33,692 nt of DNA from Nanobdellota archaeon (lineage in GTDB: Archaea; Nanobdellota; Nanobdellia; Woesearchaeales; WJKV01). Below, piece after piece: positions 22,373-30,407 of the stretch. The notes beneath the pieces are model-generated. The model did not search any database, was not told the DNA's origin, and saw only the letters and a list, made by a program, of their open reading frames with translations. Position numbers and translations under genes: made by a program. Every line of letters starts with the position of its first letter. Within the stretch, counting starts at the first letter, position 1. The DNA lies in the NCBI GenBank assembly GCA_023133595.1, contig JAGLWF010000001.1, forward strand, positions 1 through 33,692, read 5' to 3'.

Positions 22373-23125
22373 ATGGGAGATCCAAAAAAACACAGGAAGA
22401 AGTATAACACGCCCATGCATCCATGGCAGAAAGCGAGAATAGACGAAGAGAGAGTTATCAGGAAGCAGTTTGGAACCCGGAACAAGAAAGAGATCTGGAA
22501 GATGAGCTCTAAATTAAGAAGATTTCAGGATCTTGCAAAGAAAGCTATCAGCGGCAAGACAAAACAGGCTGAGATCGAGATGAACCAGCTTATCGAGAAA
22601 GTCAAAAAGTATGGTCTTATTTCAGAAACAGAAGGGATTGACGCGATTCTTGACCTGCAACTGCCAGACATCATGAAACGAAGATTGCAGAGTATTGTTA
22701 TAAAGAAAGGATTGGCAAACACAATGCTGCAGGCAAGACAGTTTATTGTTCACGAGCATATTATGATTGGAAATAAGACAGTTAATGCACCTTCCTATCT
22801 TGTATCACTAGACAAAGAAGGAAGTGTAAATTTTGTCAATGGATCTCCACTTTCAGATCCAGAACATCCAGAAAGAGAGAAGACAAAGAAAGAGGAAAAA
22901 GCTGATCAAAAAATTTTAGAGGCTGTAAAAGAAGCACGTAAAGAAAAGAAACCAGAGAAAAAGGAAGAAAAAGTCAAAGAGAAAAAGAAAAAGAAAGAAA
23001 AAGTGGAAAAGAAAGCTGAAGAAAAAAAAGAAGTGAAAGTAGAAAAGAAGGTTGAAGAGAAAAAAGAAACAAAAGCTGAAGAGAAACCTGAAGCAAAAGA
23101 AGCTGTAAAAGCTGAGGCTGCTTAA
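22373..23125 (+). CDS. rps4: 30S ribosomal protein S4 with long Lys/Glu-rich tail
   Basis: A 250-residue S4, the primary rRNA-binding protein that begins 30S assembly. The first 165 residues are normal archaeal S4: [20 protein letters not shown] at the start, then the S4 RNA-binding domain ([40 protein letters not shown]). After [21 protein letters not shown] the protein continues for about 80 residues made almost wholly of Lys, Glu and a few Ala or Val, which makes it longer than usual archaeal S4 (about 180). The tail is probably disordered or a charged single helix and may carry extra RNA or protein contacts. The repetitive A-rich coding sequence (22940-23120) favours slippage, so length may vary between strains. 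Confidence 0.96.
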   Translation: MGDPKKHRKKYNTPMHPWQKARIDEERVIRKQFGTRNKKEIWKMSSKLRRFQDLAKKAISGKTKQAEIEMNQLIEKVKKYGLISETEGIDAILDLQLPDIMKRRLQSIVIKKGLANTMLQARQFIVHEHIMIGNKTVNAPSYLVSLDKEGSVNFVNGSPLSDPEHPEREKTKKEEKADQKILEAVKEARKEKKPEKKEEKVKEKKKKKEKVEKKAEEKKEVKVEKKVEEKKETKAEEKPEAKEAVKAEAA

Positions 23126-23127
23126 AG

Positions 23128-23568
23128 ATGGCAAAAAAAGAAATAGTCATGGACGAGAAGGTTGTCCTTAAGAGAAAGGGCAGGGACAGATGGGGCCTGT
23201 GCCATATCTACTCTAGTTATAATAATACAATTATTCATGTTACTGATTTGACAGGGACAGAGACTATCACACGAGTTAGTGGTGGTATGGTTGTCAAAGC
23301 TGACCGGCTTGAATCAAGTCCGACAGCTGCAATGAGCGCTGCAAAAGCAGTTGCAGAGAACTGCATCGAGAAAGGGATTACAGCATTGAATGTTAAGATC
23401 CGTGCGCCAGGCGGACATAATGGACCAAATGCACCAGGACCAGGTGCACAGGCAGCTATTCGTGGTCTTGCACGTAGAGGGTTACGGATAGGAGATATCG
23501 AAGAAATCACTGCTCTTCCACACGACAGGTGCAGGAAGAAAGGTGGAAAAAGAGGTAGGAGACCATAG
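23128..23568 (+). CDS. rps11: 30S ribosomal protein S11
   Basis: A 146-residue archaeal S11, part of the platform that contacts mRNA at the E-site. Conserved parts are the [20 protein letters not shown] strand region, [17 protein letters not shown], and the Gly/Pro/Asn loop [20 protein letters not shown] near 92-111. The C-terminus ends [15 protein letters not shown], the usual basic tail that binds 16S rRNA. It follows S4 by two nt and precedes RpoD by three nt, the archaeal order S13-S4-S11-RpoD. Confidence 0.97.
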   Translation: MAKKEIVMDEKVVLKRKGRDRWGLCHIYSSYNNTIIHVTDLTGTETITRVSGGMVVKADRLESSPTAAMSAAKAVAENCIEKGITALNVKIRAPGGHNGPNAPGPGAQAAIRGLARRGLRIGDIEEITALPHDRCRKKGGKRGRRP

Positions 23569-23571
23569 AAA

Positions 23572-24369
23572 ATGGCAGAAGTAAAATTAATTGATAAAAA
23601 AGGAAACTGGTTGACATTTTTGATAAGAAAAGTAGATCCTGCATTCGCAAACAGCCTGCGAAGGATGATTATTGACGAAGTCCCGACAATGGCGATCGAA
23701 GATGTCGAGTTCAAGAAGAATGATTCCATACTTTATGACGAGATTATTGCTCATCGTCTTGGACTGATACCTCTGTCAACAGATCTCAAGGGTTATAATC
23801 TTACAGACAAATGTACCTGTAAAGGCGCTGGCTGCGCAAAATGCCAGCTGGATCTTACATTGAAGACAAAAGCATCCGGTATTATCGATGCTTCAAAGAT
23901 AAAGAGCAAGGATCCAAAAGTTGTTCCTGTCTATGAAGATATGATAATCACAAAACTTACAGAAGGACAAGAGCTTGAGTTTGCTGCAAAAGCGTGTCTT
24001 GGCAGAGGAAAAGAACATGCAAAGTGGTCGCCGGGTCTTGCGTTCTTCAAACATAACCCGATCATAAATATACTAAAACCTGATCAATCCGTAGAAGCAG
24101 TTGCAGCATGCCCTGTAAATGTCTTTGAATTGAAAGGAAACAAGGCTGTTGTCAACAAAAATAACTTGATGGATTGTCATCTGTGCCAGGCATGTGTTGA
24201 AGCATGCCCAAGAGGCGCACTAGAAGTATACGGAACTCCGGACGAATTCATATTTTCAATCGAATCATGGGGCCAGTTAAAGCCTAAAGAGATCGTAGCT
24301 CAGGCTGTTGCTGAGTTCAATGAAAAACTAGACGAGTTCGGAAAACTTGTCTCTGCACTCAGCGAATAA
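23572..24369 (+). CDS. rpoD: DNA-directed RNA polymerase subunit D with a 4Fe-4S motif
   Basis: A 265-residue subunit D, counterpart of eukaryal Rpb3 and bacterial alpha, which forms the assembly platform with subunit L. The N-terminal dimerisation part shows DPAFANSLRRMIIDEVPTMA. A zinc-type group C81-x-C83-x4-C88-x2-C91 (DKCTCKGAGCAKC) is present. The inserted ferredoxin-like domain has C202-x2-C205-x2-C208-x3-C212-P, a complete 4Fe-4S binding pattern. A second cluster motif is not complete (only C180-P), so one cluster is expected. Some archaeal D subunits are known to carry such clusters and others have lost them. It lies inside the operon, 14 nt before L18e. Confidence 0.96.
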   Translation: MAEVKLIDKKGNWLTFLIRKVDPAFANSLRRMIIDEVPTMAIEDVEFKKNDSILYDEIIAHRLGLIPLSTDLKGYNLTDKCTCKGAGCAKCQLDLTLKTKASGIIDASKIKSKDPKVVPVYEDMIITKLTEGQELEFAAKACLGRGKEHAKWSPGLAFFKHNPIINILKPDQSVEAVAACPVNVFELKGNKAVVNKNNLMDCHLCQACVEACPRGALEVYGTPDEFIFSIESWGQLKPKEIVAQAVAEFNEKLDEFGKLVSALSE

Positions 24370-24382
24370 AGAACAATCAAAA

Positions 24383-24709
24383 ATGAAAAACAAAGAACTC
24401 ACAAACATGATCAGGGAGATCAAAACACTGGCAATCAACCAGAAATCAAAGTTCTGGAAGCGTGTAGCGACAGAACTAGAGAAACCTAGGAAAAATATGA
24501 GAGTTGTCAATGTAGGCAAACTGAAAAGAGTTGTGAGAAAAGGCGAGATCGCTGTGATTCCTGGCAAAGTTGTTGGTTCTGGAAAATACGACGGTGATAT
24601 CGCAGCTTACCAGTTCAGCGAGACTGTAAAGAACAATAATAAGACAATGGATCTGGATGAACTGATGAAGAAATGTCCGAAAGGGCAGAAATGTAGGATC
24701 ATAGGTTAA
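24383..24709 (+). CDS. rpl18e: 50S ribosomal protein L18e
   Basis: A 108-residue L18e, the archaeal/eukaryal large-subunit protein of the L15-like fold. Typical pieces are LINQKSKFWKRVATELEKP-like (about 15-33), RVVNVGKLKRVVRKGEIAVI, and PGKVVGSGKYDGDIAAYQFS. The frame is open further upstream to 24347, but that overlaps RpoD and adds no family residues; MKNKELTNMI at 24383 is the natural start. L13 begins one nt after its stop. Confidence 0.95.
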   Translation: MKNKELTNMIREIKTLAINQKSKFWKRVATELEKPRKNMRVVNVGKLKRVVRKGEIAVIPGKVVGSGKYDGDIAAYQFSETVKNNNKTMDLDELMKKCPKGQKCRIIG

Positions 24710-24710
24710 A

Positions 24711-25136
24711 ATGGCAATAGTAATTGATGCAAAAGACTTGGTTGTCGGAAGAATCGCGACAGTTGTTGCGAAAAAGGCGTTACTAGGTGAAACCATAGAC
24801 ATAGTGAACTGTCAGGACGCTGTTGTAACTGGAAAAAAAGATACTGTATTCAGGGAATACAAACAAAAAGCTGATCGTGGAGTTCCTCTGAAAGGCCCAT
24901 ACTATCCCAAACAAGCAGACCGAATGGTAAGACGGACAATCAGAGGCATGATTGGATGGAAGACAGCAAAAGGAAAAGTGGCATACAAAAGAATAATGTG
25001 CCACATCGGAATTCCAGAAAAATTCGAAGACCAGAAATTCGAAATCATCGAGAATGCCCACATGAAAAAATTACCAAACCTAAAATATGTCAGAATAAAA
25101 GATATTGCAGAACACTTGAAGGGCAGCAGACAATGA
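24711..25136 (+). CDS. rpl13: 50S ribosomal protein L13
   Basis: A 141-residue archaeal L13, one of the early large-subunit assembly proteins. Recognisable are VIDAKDLVVGRIATVVAKKA at the start, IVNCQDAVVTGKKDTVFREY, KGPYYPKQADRMVRRTIRGM and the short C-terminal helix LKYVRIKDIAEHLKG. The stop overlaps the start of S9 in an ATGA (25133-25136), a sign of translational coupling between the two ribosomal genes, which are neighbours in most archaea. Confidence 0.96.
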   Translation: MAIVIDAKDLVVGRIATVVAKKALLGETIDIVNCQDAVVTGKKDTVFREYKQKADRGVPLKGPYYPKQADRMVRRTIRGMIGWKTAKGKVAYKRIMCHIGIPEKFEDQKFEIIENAHMKKLPNLKYVRIKDIAEHLKGSRQ

Positions 25137-25546
25137 AAGCAAAAAAAGATAAGATAATCCTGACATCAGGAACAAGGAAAAGAGCGATTGCTCGTGCTAG
25201 ATTGAAGAAGGGCACAGGCGTAATCAGAGTAAACAGCAAGCTACTAGAGCATGTTACTCCAAAATATACAAGACTAAGGATCCAGGAACCATTTATTCTT
25301 GGAGAGAGATATGCTGATCAAGTTGATATTTACATCAGAGTTAAGGGTGGCGGGTACAACAGCCAGGCAGATGCGTGCAGACTGGCAATTGCGCAAGCTC
25401 TGGTAGAATTTTCAAAAGATGCAAAGCTAAAAAAGGCTTTCCAGGATTATGATAGACACCTTCTTGTTGCAGATGTCAGGCAAAGGGAAACCAGCAAGCC
25501 TAACGACAGTTCACCAAGAAGCAAGCGTCAAAAAAGTTATCGATGA
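25133..25546 (+). CDS. rps9: 30S ribosomal protein S9
   Basis: A 137-residue archaeal S9, whose C-terminal tail reaches the P-site tRNA. Seen are TSGTRKRAIARARLKKGTG near the start, IQEPFILGERYADQVDIYIR, the conserved VKGGGYNSQADACRLAIAQA and the ending RQKSYR with the terminal Arg that touches tRNA. Before it the tail reads TSKPNDSSPRSK, which lacks the glycine pair (KKxGGxGAR) common in S9; the change is local and the frame is intact. The usual next gene, rpoN, is displaced by 1.55 kb. A T6 tract (25562-25567) follows. Confidence 0.96.
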   Translation: MKAKKDKIILTSGTRKRAIARARLKKGTGVIRVNSKLLEHVTPKYTRLRIQEPFILGERYADQVDIYIRVKGGGYNSQADACRLAIAQALVEFSKDAKLKKAFQDYDRHLLVADVRQRETSKPNDSSPRSKRQKSYR

Positions 25547-25561
25547 GTAGGATAACAGATC

Positions 25562-25620
25562 TTTTTTAGAATTCTTCTGAAAATTTACATATTCTTTTAA
25601 TTTATATCTTTTCCAAACTT
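25562..25620 (+). terminator. T-rich tracts after S9
   Basis: TTTTTT at 25562-25567 and later T-rich runs (25594-25614) could end the S13-S9 transcript before the inserted endonuclease gene. If so, rpoN needs its own promoter, and one is visible at 27055-27066. Confidence 0.45.
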
Positions 25621-25626
25621 AAGTTA

Positions 25627-25659
25627 GACCACTGGTCACTGGACAAGTGTGCATAAGGT
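25627..25659 (+). promoter_or_regulatory. Dyad and TATA box before the endonuclease gene
   Basis: GACCACTGGTC (25627-25637) is a palindrome with one central base, and CACT/AGTG pair around GGACA just after. TATTTAAAA (25650-25658) lies about 40 nt before the ATG at 25696. The gene thus seems to carry its own control region. Confidence 0.45.
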
Positions 25660-25695
25660 ATTTAAAACTAGGATCATTAAATATTTACGATAGAA

Positions 25696-27099
25696 ATGAT
25701 TAATAAACACAATTCAAAATCTAAAAAAAATGACAAACTGGTTGTTAGACTAATTCCTGATTTTCAAAAAGAACTTTTCTCAAGATTAATATTTACTATT
25801 GGGACAATACAAGCCGCCACAAGATTTGGAAAATCAAGACGGTTATTTTATCATTATCGTAATTGTAGAGTAAATTATATACCGTATGATCTTGTAAAGA
25901 CAGCCGCAATTCTAGTTGGAAAAACAAAAGAGTTAGAAGATAATATATTAGAATCAATTTCCTTTGCAGAATTAGTAAATAAAAATTTAAAATTAGGTAG
26001 AACAATACATACTAAAAAAATTAGAGAAAAATTCAATAAAAAGATCGAAATTACCAAAGTTATACAAAAAGAGGGAAATTATTTTGTTTTGAACATATCT
26101 AAGTGGTGGGAACTTACTGGATTGGAACATTCATTAAAAACAAATATCTGTGAAATTATTAAAGTAGCAAAGTCCAAAGATAAGATAACAATATTCACTA
26201 AAGTATATACTCATAAAGGAAAAATCAGACGAAAGATACAATTGCCTATCAAATTACTTCTTGATGAAAATTTCTTTTATTTTCTAGGTCTATATTTTGG
26301 AGATGGGACAAGAGGTAGCCGAGTAGGGATATGTAATAAAGAAGTAAGATTAATAAAATGGGTTGCAACTTATTTGTCCGGATTATTTTCAGATCAGATT
26401 TACATGGACTTGATGCTTCAGAAAAGATGGCAAAATTCACAATTAGACCCCCTTATTAATAAAATAAAGCCTTTTGCTATAAACAAGATCTTTTATAATA
26501 AAATGTTTGGTGATTATGTATTTATTACATACATTGTAAATAAAACAATTGAACGTATACTTAAACTCATCCTAAATAATATCAGCATTTTAATACAAAT
26601 GAAACCTCATTTTATCAATCCCTTTCTTGCAGGCCTCTTTGACGCAGAGGGCAATGTCAACTTTAGAGATAACGTCTTGAGGATTTCTCAGAAGAATAAA
26701 GAAAATTGCAAATTAATTAATGTATTATTAGAAAAAGTTGGCTTTGGATTCAGATACGATGGAAGTAATTTTGTTATAGCTAATACAAAATTAACTAGAG
26801 AAGGAGATTTCAAGCTTTTCTCAGAAAGAATCTGGCCTTATTTAAAACATCCACAAAAAAAGGCAAATGCCATGGCTTTGATTAATGGAAGAAATTATAG
26901 CGAAAAGGATTTACTATTAGTAAAGATAGTTAATGAAAATCCTGGGATCACAAACAGAGAGATTGCAAAAATTATAGGAAGAAAAAGGAATCAATCATAT
27001 TTATCTACATTAACTAGTGCTGGTTTTATCACAAGGTGTGGTGAGAGGGGCAAAAGCTTTAAATACTATCCTATAACTTTGAACTCTAAACAAGATTAA
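25696..27099 (+). CDS. Free-standing LAGLIDADG homing endonuclease between S9 and RpoN
   Basis: A 467-residue LAGLIDADG endonuclease, a family that makes site-specific double-strand breaks so that its own gene is copied in. The two motifs are FLGLYFGDG (196-204, catalytic D203) and FLAGLFDAEG (310-319, acid E318), about 115 residues apart as expected for a one-chain enzyme. The N-terminal 190 residues have a helix-turn-helix look (TRFGKSRRLFYHYRNCRV) and the last 70 form a winged helix (GITNREIAKIIGRKRNQSYL), probably for DNA contact. No intein splicing blocks and no intron are seen. It is more A+T-rich than the ribosomal genes on both sides and splits the normal S9-rpoN neighbourhood, so it was most likely acquired. 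Catalytic acids are intact, so it may be active. Confidence 0.9.
   Translation: MINKHNSKSKKNDKLVVRLIPDFQKELFSRLIFTIGTIQAATRFGKSRRLFYHYRNCRVNYIPYDLVKTAAILVGKTKELEDNILESISFAELVNKNLKLGRTIHTKKIREKFNKKIEITKVIQKEGNYFVLNISKWWELTGLEHSLKTNICEIIKVAKSKDKITIFTKVYTHKGKIRRKIQLPIKLLLDENFFYFLGLYFGDGTRGSRVGICNKEVRLIKWVATYLSGLFSDQIYMDLMLQKRWQNSQLDPLINKIKPFAINKIFYNKMFGDYVFITYIVNKTIERILKLILNNISILIQMKPHFINPFLAGLFDAEGNVNFRDNVLRISQKNKENCKLINVLLEKVGFGFRYDGSNFVIANTKLTREGDFKLFSERIWPYLKHPQKKANAMALINGRNYSEKDLLLVKIVNENPGITNREIAKIIGRKRNQSYLSTLTSAGFITRCGERGKSFKYYPITLNSKQD
27055..27066 (+). promoter_or_regulatory. Promoter for rpoN inside the end of the endonuclease gene
   Basis: AGCTTTAAATAC preceded by CAAA repeats the strong promoter form of this genome. 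It lies in the last codons of the endonuclease, and transcription from about 27087 would give rpoN a 16-25 nt leader with the AGGTGA at 27101-27106. Confidence 0.6.
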
Positions 27100-27102
27100 A
27101 AG

Positions 27103-27312
27103 GTGATTAAAACGATTATTCCTATGCGATGTTTTAGTTGCGGAAAACCAATATCCCATCTTTGGGAGAAGTACAAAGAAAAAGCACAAAAGAAAGGCGA
27201 GAAACCTAAGAAAGTCCTCGATGATCTGGGTCTGATTAGATACTGTTGCAGGGCAATGTTCCTAGGACAGAAAGATCTTATTGATACAGTCGCTAAATTC
27301 AAGAAATTCTGA
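27103..27312 (+). CDS. rpoN: DNA-directed RNA polymerase subunit N (Rpb10-like)
   Basis: A small zinc-binding subunit (69 residues from GTG). The signature is IIPMRCFSCGKPI, the two Cys of a CxxC, and RYCCRAMF, the CC that completes the zinc site. RpoN proteins normally begin M-I-I-P-x-R-C. Here the codon at the Met position is ACG (27112-27114), preceded by AGGTGA (27101-27106) at exactly the five-nt spacing seen before purB, dnaG, trpS and 19642-20829. I give the coordinates from the upstream GTG because ACG initiation is unproven, but that GTG is part of the ribosome binding site itself. The inner ATG (27124) would remove the conserved IIP. The gene follows the endonuclease by three nt. 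Confidence 0.93.
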   Translation: MIKTIIPMRCFSCGKPISHLWEKYKEKAQKKGEKPKKVLDDLGLIRYCCRAMFLGQKDLIDTVAKFKKF

Positions 27313-27341
27313 TTTTTTTTCTTTATATTTTCTCTTTTATT
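27313..27341 (+). terminator. T-rich terminator after rpoN
   Basis: T8 directly after the stop, then CTTTATATTTTCTCTTTT, on the coding strand. This is the typical archaeal oligo-T termination signal and separates rpoN from leuS. Confidence 0.6.
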
Positions 27342-27354
27342 TATGAGCATAATG

Positions 27355-27364
27355 TTTATAAATA
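27355..27364 (+). promoter_or_regulatory. TATA box for leuS
   Basis: TTTATAAATA centred 26 nt before the ATG at 27386, implying a leaderless leuS mRNA. Confidence 0.65.
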
Positions 27365-27385
27365 CGCATACTTTTCAGAAACATT

Positions 27386-30280
27386 ATGGTTGGGAAATTA
27401 GACATATTCAAAGTCCAGGACAAATGGAGAAAGATCTATGAAGAAAAAAAGGTCGGAGAGGCAGATAGAGACCAAAACAAAAAGAAATGGTACATGATCT
27501 GGGCCTACACAACTGTTTCTGGTTTTCTTCACACCGGTCATATGCGCGGTTATTCCTATACTGATATGATCTGCAGATACAAAAGGATGAATGGTTACAA
27601 TGTACTTCTTCCAGCCGGCGGCCACGCAACTGGTAATGGTGCGATTGCAAAAGCACAGAAGATAAAAGAGAAGAACGAGAAATGGATAGAAGAGTTCAGA
27701 GAAAGAGGGTTGACAAATGAAGATATCGAAAGGCTTGCTGATCCTGATGAATTTGTAAAATTTTTCTGCAATCAATATATTGAAGATTTCAAGACATTCG
27801 GGTTCTTGATAGATTTCAGGAGATTTGTCTCTTCTGTATCTCCAGATTACAAACAGTTCATAACATGGCAGTTTCATAAATTAAAAGAAGAAAATCTATT
27901 AACGCAAAAACCGTATTTCGCGACATCCTGCATTAAATGCGGACCAGTCGCAGTGGATCCAAGTGAGATGGATCTTTCTAAAGGCGGCACTGCAGAACAG
28001 CAAGAGTTTACATTCATCAAGTTGCGGTACCAAGAAGATAATCAATACATCATGTGCGCAACATTAAGGCCAGAGACAATGTACGGCCAGACAAACATCT
28101 GGGTTGATGCTGATACTGCATATGTAAAAGCAATTGTTCCTGTCGAGATAAAAGGAAAGAAAAAACAAGAGATCTGGATCATGAGCAAGGAATGCGCAGA
28201 GAAATTAAAATACCAAAAAGATGGTATTGAAATCGTCGACCAGATCTACGGAAAAGAGATGCTCGGAGACTGCTGCCATGCTCCTGCTGTTGACAGGGAA
28301 GTTATTATCCTGCCATCAGAGTTCTGCAATCCCAATCTCGGATCCGGGATTGTTACATCTGTTCCATCTGATGCCCCGCACGATTATATTGGCCTGGAAG
28401 ACCTGAAGACAACAAAGAGTTTGTGGGAGAAATACGGCCTTGATCATGATGGACTTATGCAGATTGAACTTATTCCAATCATAAAGACCCCTGGTTATGG
28501 AGATTTTCCAGCTAAAGAAGTGTGCGAAAGATTAGGGATAAAATCACAGCGCGATGAAGCAAAACTTGAACAGGCAAAAAAAGAACTTTACAAGTTAGGA
28601 TTCCATACTGGTGTGATGAATGAGAACTGCGGTCCATACGCAGGAATGAAAGTCACAGAAGCCAAAGATAAGATGAAACAGGATCTTATTGATGCCGGGC
28701 ACGCAGATATAATGTTCGATCTTTCAGAAGAAGTTGTATGCAGGTGCGGTGCTCCTGTCATAATCAAGAGATACGATGACCAGTGGTTCATCAGATATTC
28801 TGACGAGAAACTGACAGAAACCACAAAAGATCATGCAAAGACAATGAATGTCCAGCCAAGCAGCTATAATGAAAGTCTGCCAGGCGCACTTGACTGGTTC
28901 CAGGACAGGGCGTGCGCACGGCAAGGAAGATGGTTGGGGACATTATTTCCTTTTGATAAGAAATATATTATTGAAGCGATCTCTGATAGCACATTATATC
29001 CTATTTACTATCTTATCTCATTGTATGCCAACCAAGGAAAATTAAAAACAGAGAATCTTACACTAGAATTCTTTGACTTTGTCTTCCTGAACAAAGGAGA
29101 TGCAGGGGAAGTCAGCAAGAAGTGTAATGTCGACGCCAATTTACTGAAACAATTGCAGGAAGATGTCAAATACTGGTACCCGCTTGACATAAATCTTGGT
29201 GGAAAAGAGCATCAGAGAGTGCATTTCCCTCCATTTATCATGAACCACGTGGCAATACTTCAGAAAGAGTATTGGCCAAAAGGAATATTTGTGAACTATT
29301 GGATTGTTGGAAAAGGTGGAGAGAAAGTTAGCAAGTCAAAAGGGGGGACAGAACCAATTCCAGGCAGTGCAAAAACTTATGGTATTGACACCATGCGTCT
29401 ATATTATGCAAATATAGGAAGTCCTTTTGTTGATGTTGACTTTGATGCTGACACAGTCCTAAAATATAAAACAAGATTGGAACGAACCTGGACATTGTTC
29501 AGTGATCTGCTTGAGTTCTCAAAAAGCAAGACAAATGATATTGACAAATGGCTGGTATCAAAGATCAATTCAAGATTGAAGACAATAAAATCTGCAATGG
29601 AGAATTTCAATTTCAAGGCTGCCAGTGATGAAACATATTTTGGCATCTATAAAGATCTTACATGGTACAAAAGCAGAGGAGGTCAGAATATAGACCTGAT
29701 AAAAGATGTGCTTGGGACCTGGGCAAAAACAATGTCGATATTCACGCCATTCACAGCAGAAGAGATGTGGGAGACTCTAGGCAATAAAGAGCTTGTCGCA
29801 CTGCAACCATGGCCTGAATATGATGAATCAAAAATAGACCTAGCAGCAGAAAGTGCAGAAGATATCTTTATCTCTACCAAAGAAGATATCGGCCAAGTAT
29901 TGAAATTAGCAAAAATCCAGAAACCAAAGAAGATCTCATTGTTTGTGGCTCACGAATGGAAGTATCCATTGTTCAAGAAACTGAAAGAGCTGATGGAGGA
30001 GACAAGAAATCCTGGCGAGATCATCAAAAAGGTCATGGCAGATCCTGAATTAAAGAAGCATGGGCAGGATGTTGCAAAGCTTGTGCCACGGATTGTGAAA
30101 TCAGGAAAAGTTCCTGGTGAAAATATGACATCAGAAAGCGAATTCAAGACTTTGTTTGATGCAAAGTCTGTGCTAGAAGAAGAATTCAAATGCAATGTTG
30201 CTGTGATCAAGGCAGAAGAAGCAAAAGATGCAAAAGCAGCCCAGGCAACACCTGGAAAACCAGCCATCCTGGCAGAATAA
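27386..30280 (+). CDS. leuS: Leucyl-tRNA synthetase, archaeal/eukaryal type
   Basis: A 964-residue class I synthetase charging tRNA-Leu. The HIGH motif reads HTGH at 49-52 in SGFLHTGHMRGY; YKRMNGYNVLLPAGGHATG follows. The CP1 editing domain, which removes mischarged amino acids, has ATLRPETMYGQTNIWVDAD around residue 231-249. The KMSKS loop reads KVSKSKGG (647-654), with Val in place of Met. After it come the helical anticodon-binding domain and a C-terminal domain with KKISLFVAHEWKY. A Cys pair (CIKCG, about 187-191) and the segment VVCRCGAPV suggest zinc-binding insertions as in other LeuRS. Length is normal for archaeal LeuRS. The Ala/Lys-rich end (AKDAKAAQATPGKPAILAE) is an unusual tail. 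It has its own TATA box and stands alone. Confidence 0.95.
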   Translation: MVGKLDIFKVQDKWRKIYEEKKVGEADRDQNKKKWYMIWAYTTVSGFLHTGHMRGYSYTDMICRYKRMNGYNVLLPAGGHATGNGAIAKAQKIKEKNEKWIEEFRERGLTNEDIERLADPDEFVKFFCNQYIEDFKTFGFLIDFRRFVSSVSPDYKQFITWQFHKLKEENLLTQKPYFATSCIKCGPVAVDPSEMDLSKGGTAEQQEFTFIKLRYQEDNQYIMCATLRPETMYGQTNIWVDADTAYVKAIVPVEIKGKKKQEIWIMSKECAEKLKYQKDGIEIVDQIYGKEMLGDCCHAPAVDREVIILPSEFCNPNLGSGIVTSVPSDAPHDYIGLEDLKTTKSLWEKYGLDHDGLMQIELIPIIKTPGYGDFPAKEVCERLGIKSQRDEAKLEQAKKELYKLGFHTGVMNENCGPYAGMKVTEAKDKMKQDLIDAGHADIMFDLSEEVVCRCGAPVIIKRYDDQWFIRYSDEKLTETTKDHAKTMNVQPSSYNESLPGALDWFQDRACARQGRWLGTLFPFDKKYIIEAISDSTLYPIYYLISLYANQGKLKTENLTLEFFDFVFLNKGDAGEVSKKCNVDANLLKQLQEDVKYWYPLDINLGGKEHQRVHFPPFIMNHVAILQKEYWPKGIFVNYWIVGKGGEKVSKSKGGTEPIPGSAKTYGIDTMRLYYANIGSPFVDVDFDADTVLKYKTRLERTWTLFSDLLEFSKSKTNDIDKWLVSKINSRLKTIKSAMENFNFKAASDETYFGIYKDLTWYKSRGGQNIDLIKDVLGTWAKTMSIFTPFTAEEMWETLGNKELVALQPWPEYDESKIDLAAESAEDIFISTKEDIGQVLKLAKIQKPKKISLFVAHEWKYPLFKKLKELMEETRNPGEIIKKVMADPELKKHGQDVAKLVPRIVKSGKVPGENMTSESEFKTLFDAKSVLEEEFKCNVAVIKAEEAKDAKAAQATPGKPAILAE

Positions 30281-30309
30281 ACCCCTTTTCTTCATAAGTA
30301 AAACCGAAA

Positions 30310-30364
30310 GGCTTTTATATGATAAATCTATAATTTGCTATAGATTCCCATACTGGGACAGTAT
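30310..30364 (+). promoter_or_regulatory. Promoter and dyads before the 58-residue membrane protein
   Basis: TTTTATAT (30313-30320) predicts a start near 30342. ATCTATA (30326-30332) and TATAGAT (30339-30345) form a 7-bp inverted repeat over that point, a good place for a repressor. ATACT/AGTAT (30350-30364) could form a hairpin in the leader of about 65 nt. Confidence 0.5.
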
Positions 30365-30407
30365 AGTTTTTGGCAATTAAAAAATCAAAAAATTGAGGTG
30401 ATAGATT

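Noticed and set aside
23572-24369. Separate ferredoxin gene within rpoD
   Set aside because: The Cys motif is in frame inside the normal subunit D domain insertion; there is no separate start or stop.
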